Positions 8,805 through 18,664 are shown, numbered from the stretch's first letter. The stretch is DNA of 19,259 nucleotides from Zelonia costaricensis (GCA_030849075.1 JASAOO010003052.1:1-19259); one strand, 5' to 3'. Made by a program: numbers and translations. The notes: generated from the sequence alone by a model not told the origin.

Positions 8805-10064
8805 CCGCGCCGGTCTTATGGGCTTCGGCAACCCCATGTAGTCGGGTTACACCCTTTTGTTCTCCCTCACACCTCTCACATCGTGCACGCAGTTTGCGCA
8901 CCCTCCTCGTTCCGCGTAGCAGCAGCCTTCCCACACACGCCCCACTAGGACGCGGCGCCCTTACCTGGCGTCGTGTGTGTTTTGCAGGCGTCTGTGTGTG
9001 AAGCGCTCGGCGTGCCTCTGACAACCACACGCAACTCCGCCCCGCGTTACCCCCCCCACCCCCTCCTCCGCTCCTCCCACCTTGGCACTTTTCGACTCCC
9101 TCTATCGGAAACCTCAGGTGGACATACTGCAAAGGGCACTCGCGTTCATGTGTGTGGGTGTGTGTGTGGAAGAGAGGGGGGATGCTCTTGGTACAACGCA
9201 TGCAGCGGAAGGGGGGCTGTAACGGACCGGCTTGCTTTGCGAAAACTGTGGATGCCCTTCAGGCTGGAACGCTCACCGCACAAAACTAGTAAAGACACAA
9301 TCGCGAAAGCGACATTGAAGTGAACCGGCATTCGCGAGCAGCGGCAGCGCACGTCTGCGCGGGTGTGGAGCGCGGGGCGGGGGGGGGAGGGCTGCTGCCT
9401 CTCAGCGCACACACAAACACACGCGCACCTCCGCCGCGCCTCCCCGCCCCCGCTCCTCAGTCATGCTGCAATTCGGTGGCTTGTAGTGCCGGCCAGGTCG
9501 ACGACGGGGGTGGATGGTTCAGCCACCTTGTCGCACACGGTGGACACAGGTACCTGTACCAAATTTCGCAGAAACGCCGCTGCCTGGCAGACAAGGGAGC
9601 ACACCGGACGGCGTCGTCACGCACGCACCTCTGCGGTGCTGCGCCAACGCGGGTTGTGTGAGTTGGAGCGTAACGAGTGTGGCCCACGCTCATTCCGCTC
9701 CCTTCTCTCTGCCCCAGTGGCTTGCCTGCTCTCGTCACACTACCATTGAAACCCTCCTCCTTCCTCTGTCCCCACTCCCCCCTCTTCACCGGCCGCTCTC
9801 ACATCCATCACTGCGCCGCACTGACCTTCACTCGACCGCCCGGCCCCTCCCTCGAAGCACCGCTTTCCCGTCCTGCCGCACACCAACACACGGCAGCGAG
9901 ACATACAGAAAAAGAAACTCGTAGTTCACTAGAAGGCAGGGGCGACCACGTCACGCGCCGAAACCACACCTCGGCCGCCTCTCCCCGTTTCTTATCATCG
10001 CACGTTGCGGCTGCACCTCGTTCTGCGCCGCGGTGGACAGGCACCTCTTCACGTCCAGTTACCC

Positions 10065-10080
10065 AAAAAAAAAAAAAAAA
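10065..10080 (+). repeat. A16 homopolymer
   Basis: Sixteen consecutive A residues lie about 90 nt upstream of the predicted acceptor of the SNF2/RING gene. It could be a retroposon tail remnant or a simple slippage product; nothing beside it identifies an element. Confidence 0.8.
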
Positions 10081-10150
10081 CATACAAGCATACACACGCA
10101 ACGCTCTCCTTTGTGTGCACCGCAGCGAGCCTGCTGCGTTGTCCCACCGT

Positions 10151-10171
10151 AATCTCTCCTCCCCTTTCTAG
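10151..10171 (+). promoter_or_regulatory. predicted trans-splice acceptor for the SNF2/RING gene
   Basis: The tract TCTCTCCTCCCCTTTC is followed by TAG, with AG at 10170-10171. The ATG at 10304 is the first ATG after it, giving a 5' UTR of about 132 nt that includes a TG-rich stretch (about 10212-10241). Confidence 0.6.
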
Positions 10172-10303
10172 TGTCCGCCTGCGTTCCGTTGTCGCCCTGG
10201 TGGTGCTGCTCGTGTGTGTGTGGGTGTGTGGGTGTGTGTGTGGCGGGGTGTGCAAGCCGTCACTAAAGCGCATCACTTGCGGCAAGTCTCCGCAGCCCGT
10301 GGC

Positions 10304-13300
10304 ATGCCAACCAAGCGCGCCACAAAGGTGCGGCCCACAGCAAGCAGCACAGCCGACAGCAGCAATGCACCAACCACTTCTCGGAAGCGCGCTCGCAGCA
10401 ACGTCACCTGTGCAACGAGCAACGCCGCGACCAGCACAAGTGATGTCGCTACCGTCGGAGCAGAGGCACCGCCGCGAAGCCCCTCCGTCTCTGTGTCGTC
10501 GGGCTCTAACTCTGTCGTGGCCGTGCCACCGCCCCCCGTTGACGTGGACGCCGCTGTCACCGTGCCAGAAAGCTCGCAGCGTGCGTCGCCTGCAACGTGC
10601 CAGGCCACCCTGCCTGGTAGCGCGTCGCCAGCCCCCGCTGCTGCTGCCGCTCGTCGGAAGACACCACGGGCCAGCGGCACAGCAGCGGGGAAACAGAATG
10701 ACAAGGGCATGCACGTGCGAGACGACGACAGTGGGACGCCTGGCGGAGAGGTGCGGCCGACGGCGGCTCACGCTCCTCCAGCTCGCGCAAGAGCGGCGCC
10801 GTCGCTGGCGAGTTCGCTGCTGCGCGGCCCCACCGCCGCCCCGCTTCTCGAGGAGGCCCTGCTGCGCCACATTCGTCACGCCCTCGGCATGTTCTACATT
10901 GAGGCCTCGACCCGTGGAATCGAGCTCGCTGTTCAGCCAGACACCGGCGCGGCAGCGGCGCGAGGGCCGGAGGCGGGTGACGGAGCCGCGCCGTCGTCCT
11001 CCGCAAGCGTACCGCCGTCTGGAGGAGACTTCAGCGCAGCCGAGATGGGCGTGGACGACGTCGATGACCTGGACGCGGCGTCCGCGGCGGCGCAGGTAGC
11101 CTCATCAGACGACAACAGCGTAGTCGTGCGTGCGGCGGTGCCCTGTGTGCAGTACTTCATCCTACACGAGTGCGCGCGGGTGGCGCACCTGGTGCGTTGT
11201 GGTAAGGGTGGAAACCTTTGCGTCAACACCGATCCTGCGATCAGCGCGTTTGAGCTACTCACGTTTCTGCTGAGCATGCTGAACAGCACCGGCGGCATTG
11301 CCGCGCTGTTTGTGCTGGCATGCCCGTCGTGCCGGACGTCGGGCTTGGCGGAGGCGCACGGGGATATCCTGGCGCGGCTCCTCGTGCTCTCGCGACGCGT
11401 CACCGACGAGTCGGAGCTGCTGGCGATGGACCTGCAGGGCATGTTGAAGCGTTTGGGCCTGTGCGATGAGCGCCGTGGGAGACAGCAGAGAAGTGGCACC
11501 CCCTCTTCCACGGCCGGAATGCCAAGGAAAGACGTAATGTCGTGCTGCCCGTTTGCGGAGGCGCACACATCGCTGCATCTGCTGTGTCTGTCGAGGTTCT
11601 CCATGAAGGCCTCGAGGCGGGCGGATGAGTTGCAGTGGCACTACGTACCCCTGACCGCCCACGCCTTCACCGCCATCGCGGCCGCAGCCGTGCAGTTCGA
11701 GCGGGCGGAGAAGGCGCATGTGCAACTGTGCGCGCGGCTGCGCCAGCAGGCCTCCCAGGCCGCCATGCGGAGCGCAACCGGTGCGCGGCAGCAGCGAGGT
11801 GAGCAGGCGAAGCTGCCGCAACTCAGCGCTGCGGTGATAGCCTTGTTGGCCACCGAGCCCGACGGCGTGACCTGGGCAGAGGCGCTGCTGCACACCGCCG
11901 TCCCGGAGAGCGCCGCGCTCCTGTCTCACCGCGACGCCGTCGAACTGCAGTCGCGCATTCGCCGCGTCTTCGCCTACACGAGCGGTGACTCGGCCCGCGG
12001 CGGCTACCTCACCGTTACCCTCCCCCTCACCGTGGGAGCCCCGCTGTACCGCCTAACGCATGCCGGCGTCCTGGGCAGCGAGCTCGTACACGCGCGGACG
12101 CTCTTCTCGCTCATGAGCGTGGGGCAGCACATCGCAGACGCCGTGCGGCGGGGCGGATGCTGTGCCTGCCGGCACACCAACAGCGAGGCGGCGTCTGTCA
12201 CCTCGGCTCTCTTTCTGGAAACGCACGTGGCACGCATGGCGAGGCTGCGTCGGTGCCGTGAGGAGTCGTACCTCCTCGTCCCGGACAACACCACCCAGGG
12301 ACAGAGCACCGCGGGGGTCTTCGACGTCGACGCGGACGTGGCCTCCGCGCCATCGCAGGGTAGTGCAGTCGCAGCACCGGAAGCTGCTGCGAAAGGCAGC
12401 GGCAGCGGCGGCGGTGGTGGTGCCGGCGAGCTCGGTGGTGCCGCGTCGACGACCTTTTATTCTGCGGGGTCGATGAGCCGCTTTCTCGCAACGATGGAGA
12501 TGACGAAGAGTATGACGCCGAGCGAGGTGGTCGACCACGCTGCCCGCGCCACGCTGGAGGAGGCAGAGGCGCTGGCACCGTCGCAGGTGCCGCAGCAGTA
12601 CATCCACGCCGAGCTGAAGCGTCACCAGTTGGAGAATGTGCAGTGGATGTGGCGTAGGGAGTGCGAGGGCTACGGCGAGTTTGTGTCCGTGCCGCTGTAC
12701 CACGTTGGCCTTCCCGAGGCGGCGGCGCCGGGAGTACGGCAAGTGGCGATGATGTGGTACTGCGCGGCTGTCAACTGCTTGTACATTGAGGAGGCGGGCA
12801 ACAACGGCGCCTCTGCGCACCGACCCACCGCGAGCCGCGTTCGCGGCGGGCTGCTGTGCGACGATGTAGGCCTTGGCAAAACCCTCTCCGTGCTCACACT
12901 CTGCGCGTACGACCGGGCAGCACGCGAGCGCGGCGAGGCCGGCGCGGATGTCGGTGCTAGTGCCAGTCACGAGCCCGCGGTGGGGGAGCGCAATTTCTGG
13001 CACGTGAAGGACCGCTCTGCAGGGGTGCATGGCGTAGCGCCGCCGTACAGGCCAGCGGTGCTTCACTGGGCTGTGGGGGCTCCGGCAGCACTGGCGATGC
13101 CGCACCCCGTGGTGCCGACGCCGCTGCCGCGCACGACGCTGGTGGTCGTGCCGCTCTCCATTGCGACGCAGTGGATCGAGGAGATTCGCAAGTTCTACCC
13201 GACCGCGTCATACTTGCTCTTCCACGGCGCCAAGCGCGCGCAGTACACCGTAGCAGATATGCGTCGCGCCGACTTCGTCGTGACCACGTACGAGACCCTC

Positions 13301-16050
13301 TCCACGCATCTGCGGCAGGAGGCTTACGGGCAGTCGTACTGGCTAGGTCGCAGTGCAGACGCCGCGGACGACGCCACCTGCGCTGCTGCCGCGTCGCAGG
13401 GCATCAACGGGCTGCTGCCTGGCGACGTATACGAGGCGGTGCAGTGGTATGCGAGCGAGGCCGTGTGGCCAGAGACTGCGCAGCCCATGGGCTCGTGCTT
13501 GAGCGAGGTGGAACTGGTGTCACGTGGTTCGCACCGGAGTCCTGCAGCTTTTCCGGTGGACAACTCGGACGCCACGCACCCGCAGCCGGGAGAGCGACCA
13601 CCGGGGGAGGACACGGCCAGCTCGGCGTGGACACTGGTGGTTAGCCGCGACGGAAGGGAAACAGTGGTGCAGTGCCCGTGTCTGACCTTCTCTGTCAGCG
13701 CGCGCACGCCCAACGTCGCGTTTCTAGGGAGCAGTGGGCGGGTGTTTCTCCCACGCTGCTACGCCGTGGGCGTTGTGAGCGACGCCTTTCTCGACCGGGT
13801 GTGGGCGCTGCTGTGCGACTTCCTCGCCCACGTCGACGTGCCAAGGTCGCATCAGGACGACAGCTTTCACGTCACGCTCTTCCACTCCATGCACACGCGC
13901 ACGACGCTGCTCGCCCTTGCCTACCTTCGTGATGCGGTCATCGCGCACCGCCCCTCTGTCGCGGATCGCCGCGAGCTAACGCGACGCGTTCTGCTGCCGC
14001 CGCTGTGGCACCTGCTGGCCAGATACTGGGAAGCGATGAAGCCACACTACGATACCGTGAGAGCGGCTGCAGCGGGACGGCCAGCGTTCCGCCTCACCGA
14101 TCTTCACTTTCATCGCATCGTGCTGGACGAGTCGCAGAAGTGTGGGCCGGCGAGTCTCTTCCACCTACTGAACGGCGAACGGCGCTGGGGTGTGACAGGC
14201 ACGGTGCTCAACAACAACAAGACCGAGTCGCTCGCCCCGGTGCTGCACTTTCTCGGCCTGCACGCAGCAGCGCGCGCGCTCGATCTGAAGAGCAGCAGCC
14301 GGGCCGCGTACTCAGTCGCTATCAGTAGGAGACACTCACCGTCGTACGAACTAGCCAGCAACGGGTGGTTCATGGCCAGTGAGATGTATACGGCGCTGCG
14401 CAACCTCTGGTGGCTGGGTCGAACATCACAAGAACCGCCTGACCGCCTCGCCTTGGTGAGCCCCTGCTGCGTCTGTGGCCAGTGCATGCAAGTCGCCATC
14501 TACGGGGCGCTCTGCGAGGCGGACACCCGCGTACCGTGCGAGCTCAGGATGCCGCCGCTGTACTGCAGTTTTGCGGAGGGCTTTAACTGCACGCCGAACA
14601 TGCTCTTCGAGATACTTGCCCGTACCATGCTGCGGCACGAGCGTAACCAGCAGGTGAGTCGCGAGCTGCAGCTGCCCCCCGTGCTGCACGAAGTGCACCT
14701 CTCTCCGCTCTCTGCGGATGAAATGCACCTGTACGACCGTGTGGCCCAGGTCATCATGAGCGTGGCGGCGCGTCTGCACCGCCTCGGTGCCTTCTCGTCA
14801 CGCATCGCGTCTGCACTGCAGTGGGTGCAGGAGCTGTGCCGGCTGTGCCTGCACCCGTCGCGCGTGGGAAACGCGGAGCTCGTTCGCGGCGACGCGGAGG
14901 CACGCGTCCTGCGCGGTGTCCGCCTTCTACAAGACAGCGACACCAGCCTCAACGCGCCTGATATCGATGCCGCGCTTGCCGGCACGTTTGTCGCCGCCTC
15001 GCCGCAAGAGGCACTGCGGTGGGCCGAGGGCATTGCCGCTGCGGCGTTGCGGCCCGCCGTGCCGGGGGAGACGACGCAGACGCTGNGGAACTGGCGCAGG
15101 TGCCGCCGCTGCTGCCGCAGTGCGGCGTCTGCATGGACGACATGGCGGCGCCGACGCTGCTCAACTGCTTTCACATGTTTTGCAAAGAGTGCGTGCTGGG
15201 CATCATCGACGCGAGCCGCAGCGTGTCCGGCAACGTCAACGCCAAGTGCCCGTACTGCCGCGATCGGAAATCGCTGGTAGCGGAGAAGCGCGTGGTGGAG
15301 GTGGATGCGGGGGCGGCGGTTGCTGTCGAAGAAGACGGTGCAACGGGGGCGGCGACCGGCGATCTGGCGCATGCGCCGCTCAGCACCGACGAGGAGGTTG
15401 AAGCTGCGCTGAGCCGCATCGGAGACGGAAGCCGGGCGCGTGCGTTCGTGGGACTGGTGGAGCAGATCTGGCATGTGCAGCCGGACGACGGCGTGCTCGT
15501 CTTCTCCAGGTATCCGACGCTTCTGCAGCTCACGCACGACGCGGTGGTGGCGCGGGGCTATGCGCCGGAGATGGTGCGCGGCTCGTCGACGCTGGCGCAG
15601 CGACAGCGCGCGATGCGGGCGATGCTGCCGAGCGCTGCCGACGCTGCCGGAAACGCGAGCCCGCAGCGGCGGCGTATTCTCTTCGTGACGTCGCGCAGCG
15701 CCAACGCCGGCCTCAACATGACCTTCGCCAACCACGTCGTCTTCCTCGAGCCAAACCTGAACCCCGCAATGGAGCAGCAGGCGATCGGCCGTGTACACCG
15801 CTTTGGCCAGCTGAAGCAGGTCGTGGTGCACCACCTCTACGCCCCACACACCATCGAGGAGGCCATCTACCGCCGCACCGTCCGCTTGCGCGGCCACGCG
15901 GCCTCGCAAGGCTCGCAATCCCCGTCGCATCAGCCTGACGCCGCCGTTTCCACCGAGGGCGACCGCGCGCAACAGCGATCACTGCTGTTCGGTCGCGTCG
16001 AGCCGTCCGAGGTCCTGCAGCTGCTCGAGTACCCCGTACCCCCGCAGTAG
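10304..16050 (+). CDS. SHPRH/RAD5-like SNF2-family ATPase with internal RING finger (frame broken at an N)
   Basis: Predicted chromatin/DNA-repair translocase and ubiquitin ligase, nuclear. The first ATG is at 10304; the N-terminal ~180 residues are low-complexity and basic. Visible order: ELKRHQLENVQWM near 770; Walker A DDVGLGKT (853-860, Lys859); motif Ia LVVVPLSIATQW (~947); DFVVTTYETL (~989); a ~270-aa insert; Walker B-type DESQ (1275-1278); motif III-like VTGTVLNNN (~1295); a Cys cluster (from ~1388). The RING is C-x2-C-x11-C-x-H-x2-C-x2-C-x18-C-x2-C at nt 15121-15258. The second helicase lobe carries SANAGLNMTFANHVVFLEP and QAIGRVHRFGQ. A RING between the lobes, LEPNLNP and the Q-ending DExQ box point to SHPRH, a PCNA polyubiquitin ligase in animals. 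The frame shifts at N 15086; adding one base joins both parts into about 1915 aa, so this is probably a sequence gap, not a pseudogene. Confidence 0.9.
14465..14566 (+). other. cysteine cluster inside the SNF2/RING protein, possible zinc-binding element
   Basis: Translated residues about 1388-1421 begin CCVCGQC and contain three more cysteines (in GALCEAD, VPCELR and LYCSF), with another Cys shortly after in FNCTPN. Seven or eight Cys in about 43 residues, in a protein otherwise poor in Cys clusters outside the RING, suggests metal binding. The spacing matches no zinc-finger class I can name. Confidence 0.45.
15086..15086. other. ambiguous base (N) at a reading-frame break
   Basis: Left of this N the SNF2 protein reads in the frame of 10304 (ending TQTL). 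Right of it the protein continues one frame over (ELAQVPPLLP, then the RING). The shift corresponds to one missing base, so the single N probably stands for two bases (CTG NNG GAA). The two frames overlap as open sequence only at 15019-15280. Confidence 0.85.
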
Positions 16051-16516
16051 CCAAACGACTAAGTGGCCCCGCCCCCCGCTCCCGCTGTGTGCCGCAGTGT
16101 GATGCGGAAGGGGGAATTTGCTCAAAACGGTCGTGTTGCGAGGGTTTCCGGCTACCGCGTTGTGTTGCGATGACGTTGCTAAGGCGTTTCCACAACAACG
16201 AGGTGCGAAAACGAAAAACGCTCAACAGGAGGAGTCTCAACCAGTAAGCTACAAAATAGCGTCAAGCTCTGCCGCATTCTGCCTCCCGGCAAGCCAGGGG
16301 CGTGACCGCCACAGGGCCCCCTCAGCCCTACAGTTCGCTTTTCTTGCCTTCCAACTTCAACTTCACACCACTCTTTCCCCCTCCCCTTTAAACCTCGTCC
16401 GCTGCGTTCTGCAGTGTCCTCCAGTCAAACTCAGAGAGGCTCATAGCAATCTCTTGAGCACCTCACAGAGCGCCTCCAAACCCTGCCCTGTGGCTTTTCT
16501 TGTTGCGGCGATAGCC
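16051..16516. other. short spacer between the SNF2/RING gene and the small putative myristoylated-protein gene
   Basis: 466 bases without a gene. After a C-rich stretch (about 16063-16085) the DNA is of mixed composition, then T/C-rich from about 16330 to 16410, where the next gene's acceptor lies. The ORF frame of the next gene is open back to 16118 but has no ATG before 16517, and its upstream translation looks non-coding. Confidence 0.7.
16371..16414 (+). promoter_or_regulatory. predicted trans-splice acceptor for the small myristoylated-protein candidate gene
   Basis: A C/T tract at about 16371-16389 is followed by GCAG, with AG at 16413-16414. The ATG at 16517 is the first ATG downstream, giving a 5' UTR of about 103 nt. 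Further AGs at 16423-16424 and 16433-16434 are possible alternatives. Confidence 0.45.
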
Positions 16517-17128
16517 ATGGGTGCCCATGCCTCGCGCACCAGCGCAGACGGTATGGCAGCGCGTCGAGGCTCGAGCGCAGGTGGCGCCGCCGGAATGCTC
16601 TGCTGCTCGGGGTCGTCAGGTATTGCCATCAAGCAGGACACGCCTCCTGCCTTCACTGACTTGACAACGGTGTCGCGTCGCCGTGGCACACTTCAAAACG
16701 TCGTGCCGCTGCCGCCGGCGAGCGCGAGCCACAGCAGCGGGAACTATTACAGCAACGAACGCAAGCGGCAGCTGAGCAGCCGCAAGGCGGAGCGGTGCAG
16801 CCAAGCCGCCCACCGCGAGCCGCACATACCGCGTAGCAGTATTCCCCACGGAGGTAGCAGCGAGGAGGTGCTGGTTGCCACTGTATCACCCGCCGTCAAC
16901 CCACCGCGCCACCGACTTGCCTCCGATGCATCTGCGCACTCCGTGCGGACGGTGGCGCACAAGCCAATTCGACGGCCCCGCCCGTGCTGGAACGACGGCC
17001 TGTTCAACGGGCGAGGCACCAATACCGCTGGCCGTGCAAACGCCGGTGCCTTTCCCATTTTTGCCATCGACGCCCCAAGCGCGTCCTACGGCGACGGGGG
17101 CTGCGCCGCCAACAGCTCTGCCGTGTGA
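16517..17128 (+). CDS. hypothetical low-complexity protein with candidate N-myristoylation signal
   Basis: A 203-aa protein without any domain I recognise. The start is the first ATG after the likely acceptor and lies in a good context (GCCATGG). The N-terminus MGAHAS has Gly2 and Ser6, the pattern preferred by N-myristoyltransferase, and a Cys pair at residues 29-30 could be palmitoylated. Together these would tether the protein to a membrane. The rest is rich in Ser, Arg, Ala, Gly and Pro, with several basic RR/RK pairs and SS clusters that could be phosphorylated. No transmembrane segment is visible. Codon use is strongly GC-ending like the neighbouring genes, the gene sits in the expected tandem position, and the ORF stops before the C-rich repeat region. 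These points support a real gene, although composition alone cannot exclude a chance ORF. The membrane role is inference. Confidence 0.65.
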   Translation: MGAHASRTSADGMAARRGSSAGGAAGMLCCSGSSGIAIKQDTPPAFTDLTTVSRRRGTLQNVVPLPPASASHSSGNYYSNERKRQLSSRKAERCSQAAHREPHIPRSSIPHGGSSEEVLVATVSPAVNPPRHRLASDASAHSVRTVAHKPIRRPRPCWNDGLFNGRGTNTAGRANAGAFPIFAIDAPSASYGDGGCAANSSAV

Positions 17129-17395
17129 GTGTCGCTTTTGTGTGTCGTGGGTCGCCCGGCTTGCGCCCATACCCGCCGCAGACGCCGCAGCGGGCCCCTA
17201 CCCGAAACGCAGCCGACGCACGCCCCCCCCCCCTTAATCCTCGCTCGCTTTTCGGCCCGCCTATTCGGGGCCATTTATACTGTCGCACAGATTTCATGCA
17301 AACGAAAGCTCCAAAACCTGTTCCGCGAAGCACCGCGCGCACTTGGAAGCTGCGAGCGCGACGCCCCACCCACCCTCAGCGGACCCCCCGGGAGA

Positions 17396-17767
17396 TGAAA
17401 TACGCACGCCCCCCCCCCTCCCCTTCGCCCCATCCCCCCTCCCCCACCCCCCGCAATACCCCCCGCGCCACCCCAGGCCCTCTGGGGCCCTCCCTACCCC
17501 CCGTGGGCCATGCCGGATGCCCGAGGGGGCGGCCGCCCCACCCCCTGCCCCGCTGGCGGCCGGGCCCAGGGGAAAGCCACGAGGCCAGCGCGCGGAAGCC
17601 CCCCCGCCAAGGCCGACGCAGCGGCGCCGCGCCAACCCCCCCTTTGGCCGAGAAGACGAGGCACCACTATGCCGCGCGCTTGGCGGACATGCAACCCGAG
17701 CGGAGAAGCGCCGAGATCACCCACCCGAGTCACAGCCCTTTTTGCACCGTCCTTTTTTTTTTTTTTT
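17396..17767. repeat. C/G-rich block, probable interspersed intergenic repeat
   Basis: The plus strand is dominated by C-runs, then by GC-rich sequence with a 14-bp perfect palindrome centred on a GCGGCCGC site (17526-17539) and a GGCCCTCTGGGGCC inverted repeat. It then carries a segment reading CGCTTGGCGGACATGCAACC and ends in T15. From memory, phrases like TTGGCGGACATGC followed by ACCCGAGC recur in Leishmania intergenic DNA, which suggests a dispersed (possibly SIDER2-related) repeat. The composition is direct observation; the repeat assignment is recollection and unverified. Confidence 0.35.
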
Positions 17768-18240
17768 GCGCCGAGGTTGAGGCGAGCCGGCTTCATGTAA
17801 GCAGCGGCGGCAGCCCAGCGCGCTTTGCCTCCCGACGAAATCTATCACAAAACAAGTCCGTGACCACCGCAGCACTCGGAGTGAGACTAAAGCGATTGGG
17901 TTTCTGAGGCAGCCCAGCGCAACGGAGCCGGCCCAGAAGAGGCAAGCACACCTCTCAGGGACGCGCGTGTCTTTTTTTTTTTTCGCTGGCGTTCTGTGAA
18001 CTCCTAGCAATGGGGGCTCAGCGCCTCCACAGAGGCCTGGCGAGTCCCTCTCCTCCTGCTCCGGGTGTGTGTTTCGCCTACCCAGCTTCACTCGTATGTG
18101 GGTGTGTGTGTTAGCTCCTTTTTTTTCCAGTTCATTGCGGACCTCGGTTCCTCTCAAAGACTGCCTCAGTGCAGGGCCCTTTTCTTTTCTATCTCACGGG
18201 CCGCGCCTTTGCAGTTGTGTTTCTAAATATGGCTTTACAG

Positions 18241-18664
18241 GTCGATAGGAGTAGCTTCCTCGGTACTCGACCTACTCAATTTGTCGCATGTGCGCTGAAG
18301 CGACGACTGCAACCTCGGTTTCCTTGTTAGCGAGTAGTCGTGTCTATGGCTTGAGACAAAACAACTGTGCTCTAGAGCTTTCCAGGTGTAGGACATATGG
18401 TGTCAAGCTGGCCTCCTTTGCCTAGAGGATCAGGGCTGACGTCGCCGACGATTTCGCAATCATTCCTCGGCTTTAGCAACAACGAGTGCTGCCTGGAGAC
18501 CGAAATGTGTTCCAGGCCCTAAAGCTTGCAACCTCAGTTTACTCCTGCACGCTTGCGCAGTTGCGGCCACCTGCACGTCCTCTGAATCGCGAGCGTGTCT
18601 GCGCGGAGCGAGGCCGTAAACAGCACAGCCGTAGCCTTACATTCCTGGACGGCAAAAAAAAAAA
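18241..18664 (+). mobile_element. candidate degenerate SIDER-type retroposon
   Basis: SIDERs are short extinct retroposons of Leishmania, mostly in 3' UTRs, with a 79-bp hallmark shared with ingi/L1Tc and an A-rich 3' end. At about 18381-18440 the sequence (for example TATGGTGTCAAG, then CTTTGCCTAGAGGATCAG) resembles the hallmark's second half in order and spacing. The segment ends in A11 (18654-18664). Short near-direct repeats, GTACTCGA at 18263-18270 and GTACCTCGA at 18665-18673, could be a decayed target duplication. A motif GCAACCTC(G/A)GTTT occurs twice (18309-18321 and 18528-18540). It is less GC-rich than its surroundings. The left border is uncertain and the match is from memory. Confidence 0.35.

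Larger units (their letters stand above)
7102..10303. other. long non-coding spacer (3' UTR of trifunctional-enzyme gene, then 5' UTR of SNF2/RING gene)
   Basis: About 3.2 kb with no supportable gene. The longest ORF (7139-7939) changes composition along its length, ends in CA-repeat translation and has no recognisable domain. The spacer holds A-runs (about 7364, 7521 and 10065-10080), T-runs, C-runs, CA tracts at 7864-7881 and about 8686-8717, and TG tracts at 8281-8308, 8759-8804 and about 10212-10241. It also has many pyrimidine tracts, including a strong tract plus AG at 8591-8592. I found no tRNA or snoRNA by eye, but a small RNA gene cannot be excluded without a covariance search. Confidence 0.7.

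Noticed and set aside
7102..9900. possible tRNA or snoRNA gene in the long spacer
   Set aside because: By eye I found no tRNA A/B boxes with pairing arms and no convincing C/D or H/ACA arrangement. A covariance-model scan would be decisive.
10214..10303. upstream in-frame extension of the SNF2/RING protein
   Set aside because: It begins with GTG, contains no ATG, and translates a TG microsatellite; the ATG at 10304 is the first after the predicted acceptor.
12053..13105. 350-aa minus-strand ORF within the SNF2/RING gene
   Set aside because: It is antisense to the helicase Walker A region, is Arg/His-rich and shows no domain, so it is a shadow of high GC content.
14500..15972. 490-aa minus-strand ORF covering the RING and second helicase lobe
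   Set aside because: It is antisense to conserved RING and helicase motifs and also crosses the ambiguous base, so it is a shadow.
16984..17907. 307-aa plus-strand ORF overlapping the end of the small gene and the C-rich block
   Set aside because: It is almost entirely Pro/Arg/Thr, produced by the C-runs, and overlaps a better gene candidate in another frame.
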